Shown: positions 7,496 through 8,962 of the stretch, piece by piece
Numbering within the stretch: the first letter of the stretch is position 1
How the letters are laid out: each line of letters begins with the position of its first letter
Assembly: GCA_009781125.1 (NCBI GenBank)
Contig: WQYS01000081.1
Coordinates: 1 to 8,962, forward strand
Direction: 5' to 3'
Length of the DNA: 8,962 nucleotides
Origin: Acidobacteriaceae bacterium
GTDB lineage: Bacteria; Acidobacteriota; Terriglobia; Terriglobales; Acidobacteriaceae
Translations under genes and position numbers: made by a program
The notes under the pieces: model-generated
The model's database searches: none
Told to the model about the DNA's origin: nothing
What the model saw: the letters and a program-made list of their open reading frames with translations, nothing else

Positions 7496-7960
7496 ATGGA
7501 AATCTATAAGGTTCCCCGTCTGACTGCAAACAAGAAGTTTTTGCAACTCATGTACTGGTTTTTGTACATGACAATATGGATGTTTATTGTGTCCTTCGCA
7601 CTTGACTGGCTATGGCCTATCGTTCCGCATGGGTTGAATAGTTCCATCATTCATTCCGCCAGGTTTGCACTCTTCGTTGGATTCTTTTGGTCGTTATTTA
7701 TGTCATTTCTGGTATGGCCTTTTATTCATCCGCGTGAGGTCGTCGTGACCGATAAGGAGATAACAAGTGTTTCTTCAATACAGTCACGAACAGTCCGTAA
7801 GGGACTCATCCGTAAAATCTCTCAGCGGAGAAATGGTGTCCTGATTTCCGAGCGAAGCCTATTCGGTCTTTTTATGTGGGGTGGCGTATGGATTCCGAAA
7901 ACATTGCCCGAGTACGAACAACTCCGCGCCCTTGCTGAAAGCTGGCGGGTAACATCGTAG
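7496..7960 (+). CDS. Small two-helix membrane protein, function unknown (possible bacterial PH-like domain)
   Basis: A 154-residue protein I do not recognise. It has a short basic N-terminus, two strong membrane helices (about 16-40, aromatic-rich, and 54-77), then a soluble part of about 75 residues. The soluble part has alternating strands (REVVVTDKEITSVS, NGVLISERS, GGVWIPKTL) and ends in a helix (EYEQLRALAESWRV), an order like bacterial PH-like or YcxB-type domains; that likeness is tentative. It starts 19 bp after the corC homologue, but no ribosome site is clear, and TAAACT (7484-7489) upstream could be a -10 of a near-leaderless transcript. Base composition is distinctly lower in GC than its neighbours (24 of the first 60 bases from 7501 are G or C), suggesting a recent arrival or relaxed composition. 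It converges on the minus-strand TPR gene across a palindromic repeat. Confidence 0.75.
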   Translation: MEIYKVPRLTANKKFLQLMYWFLYMTIWMFIVSFALDWLWPIVPHGLNSSIIHSARFALFVGFFWSLFMSFLVWPFIHPREVVVTDKEITSVSSIQSRTVRKGLIRKISQRRNGVLISERSLFGLFMWGGVWIPKTLPEYEQLRALAESWRVTS

Positions 7961-7992
7961 GCGTGAGCTAATTCTCCGTGTAGCTGTACTCG

Positions 7993-8169
7993 GGTAGGTC
8001 GGGCCTTCAGGCCCGACATCTCAGATGCGTCAACGATTAGGGCTTTAGCCCCTGAGGGTGCACTTCTTTCCTGGTCAGATGAATTTCATGGGAAAGGAAG
8101 GCATCCCTCAGGGGCTAAAGCCCGCATTGAAGGCCGCCACACATGCCGGGGCTGAAGCCCCGGCCTACC
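7993..8169. repeat. Composite inverted REP-like (REPIN-like) element
   Basis: Two related units of about 65-80 bp face each other. Outer ends: GGTAGG (7993-7998) and CCTACC (8164-8169). Each unit begins with a hairpin: GTCGGGCC-TTCA-GGCCCGAC (7998-8017) on the left and, read from the minus strand, GCCGGGGC-TTCA-GCCCCGGC (8164-8145) on the right. The inner ends are a perfect 19-bp inverted repeat, GGGCTTTAGCCCCTGAGGG (8040-8058) against its complement (8105-8123), followed by imperfect pairing of pyrimidine- and purine-rich tracts around a centre at about 8072-8089. The two outer hairpins differ at two stem positions with matching changes on the other side and keep the TTCA loop. This is the layout of REPINs, mobilised in trans by RAYT transposases; none is in this window. 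It occupies most of the gap between convergent genes and might also stop transcription, although no T tract follows either hairpin. Confidence 0.8.
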
Positions 8170-8192
8170 TGATAAAACAACACCGGGGTACA

Positions 8193-8206
8193 ACTATCTG
8201 GATAGT
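8193..8206. repeat. Short perfect inverted repeat after the TPR gene
   Basis: ACTATC-TG-GATAGT lies 3 bp beyond the stop codon of the minus-strand TPR gene, outside the REP-like element. It could be part of a weak transcript end, but the stem is AT-rich and no T tract follows on the minus strand, so a terminator is not claimed. Confidence 0.35.
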
Positions 8207-8208
8207 GC

Positions 8209-8962
8209 TTAATTCTTCGTATAGGGAGACTTGAGATACTTTCTTGCGGCATCGGCCTGTGACTGATCGCCGCCTGCGGCGCTGGCCAGCTTGTATTGCT
8301 CGATGGCCTTCTCGCGCTCGTGCAGCAGGTCGAACATCTGGCCTGCGTTCAGCTCGGCCCGGCGCTTCATCCATTCACTGCACTTCGGCTGCGCGGCTGC
8401 TTTGAGATAATGTGTGGCCGCATCCGCCGTCAGGTTCCATCCGCGCTCGGTGTCGGCAAGGCCGAAGTACGTCAGTTGCAGCCGAGGATCGACAAAGTAG
8501 CCGGGCTTGCGGGCATCGTCCAGAATGCGCTTGTAGAGAGCGATGGCGTCAGGCCCGTCGCCCTTGTCCTTGGTGAGGTTCGCCTCCTCCTGACGGAAGA
8601 GATAGCAGTGAGGATACTGCTGCGTGAGCTCACGCTCGACGGCCAGCGCTTCTGTGTAGCGCCCGTCGTGGCGAAGGAAGAGCGCCAGCGCTGTCCGTGA
8701 CTCGACACCGTTGACGACTCCATGCGCAGCGGCCTCGCGCAACAGCGCCAGACCTTTTTCGCGGTTGCCGGTCGTGCCGATCAATCCGATCATGATGCGC
8801 AGAAAACGCGGCAGGCTGGCAACAGAGAACTGCTGGATGCCAACGGCCATCTTGGCGTCGGCGTACTCGGGATCGATGCGCAGAGCCTGCTCACTGTCGT
8901 TCTTTGCTTCGAGGCCCTGGTGCGCGGCGGCGATCCAGCTATGATCGGCCAGCGTGATGAAG
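8209..8962 (-). CDS. Tetratricopeptide-repeat protein (5' partial)
   Basis: The frame is open from the right window edge, so the true start lies outside; 250 residues of the C-terminal part are visible. A methionine at 8850 begins a shorter frame, but the residues before it continue a TPR-like helix pair (AKNDSEQALRIDPEYADAKM), so it is not the start. Further helical repeats in window numbering include GNREKGLALLREAAAHG (65-81), ALFLRHDGRYTEALAVEREL (94-113) with YP at the end, EEANLTKDKGDGPDAIALYKRIL (125-147), LADTERGWNLTADAATHYLKAA (168-189) and AGQMFDLLHEREKAIEQYKLA (206-226). The pattern of Ala/Leu/Tyr at helix packing positions is that of TPR scaffolds mediating protein contacts. Whether it has a signal peptide cannot be seen. 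The partner is unknown. It converges with the small membrane protein gene across the REP-like element. Confidence 0.85.
   Translation of the reverse strand, partial: FITLADHSWIAAAHQGLEAKNDSEQALRIDPEYADAKMAVGIQQFSVASLPRFLRIMIGLIGTTGNREKGLALLREAAAHGVVNGVESRTALALFLRHDGRYTEALAVERELTQQYPHCYLFRQEEANLTKDKGDGPDAIALYKRILDDARKPGYFVDPRLQLTYFGLADTERGWNLTADAATHYLKAAAQPKCSEWMKRRAELNAGQMFDLLHEREKAIEQYKLASAAGGDQSQADAARKYLKSPYTKN

Noticed and set aside
7993..8169. CRISPR array
   Set aside because: Only two units, in inverted rather than direct orientation, with no regular spacers; the structure is a palindromic pair.
8296..8700. Plus-strand frame opposite the TPR gene
   Set aside because: The minus-strand frame is open to the window edge and has clear TPR character, so the plus-strand frame is a shadow.

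Overview
The window reads as a dense, GC-rich (roughly 60-65% by eye) bacterial chromosome segment, mostly housekeeping. Gene content (dnaX, rpsT, phoH-ybeY-corC) and the style of the hypothetical proteins and of the GGGCTTTAGCCC / GGGGCTTCAGCCCC intergenic palindromes suggest an Acidobacteriota member of the Terriglobia (Granulicella/Edaphobacter/Terriglobus-like). This taxonomic call is from memory of such genomes, not from a search.

Layout. Bases 1-1662 hold dnaX (clamp-loader tau subunit), cut at its 5' end by the window edge. It is followed 33 bp later by a secreted, beta-propeller-like protein of unknown role (1696-3141). Bases 3165-3733 carry a compact DinJ/YafQ type II toxin-antitoxin pair with a palindromic candidate operator. 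Converging on it from the other strand is rpsT (ribosomal protein S20, 3812-4087, minus), with a clear intrinsic terminator at 3756-3786 and a candidate promoter at 4190-4218. A non-coding stretch of about 450 bp (4088-4543) separates rpsT from the divergent operon phoH (4544-5590), ybeY (5648-6133) and a membrane-anchored CBS/CorC protein (6130-7476). A small, AT-richer two-helix membrane protein follows (7496-7960). Bases 7993-8169 are a striking composite palindrome, best explained as two inverted copies of a REP-like unit. The window ends in a minus-strand TPR protein (8209 to the edge) whose N-terminus lies outside.

How the genes fit together. PhoH/YbeZ, YbeY and CorC/YbeX form the conserved module linked to ribosome quality and 16S rRNA maturation; it sits back to back with rpsT, so the 4088-4543 gap probably holds the promoters of two ribosome-related units. 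The toxin-antitoxin pair and the small membrane protein differ from their neighbours in base composition and look like accessory insertions in a core backbone.

I see no convincing wholly new system. The items most worth a second look are the inverted REP-like element with compensatory stem changes, the YafQ variant with two altered residues, and the unusual N-terminal membrane domain of the CorC homologue.
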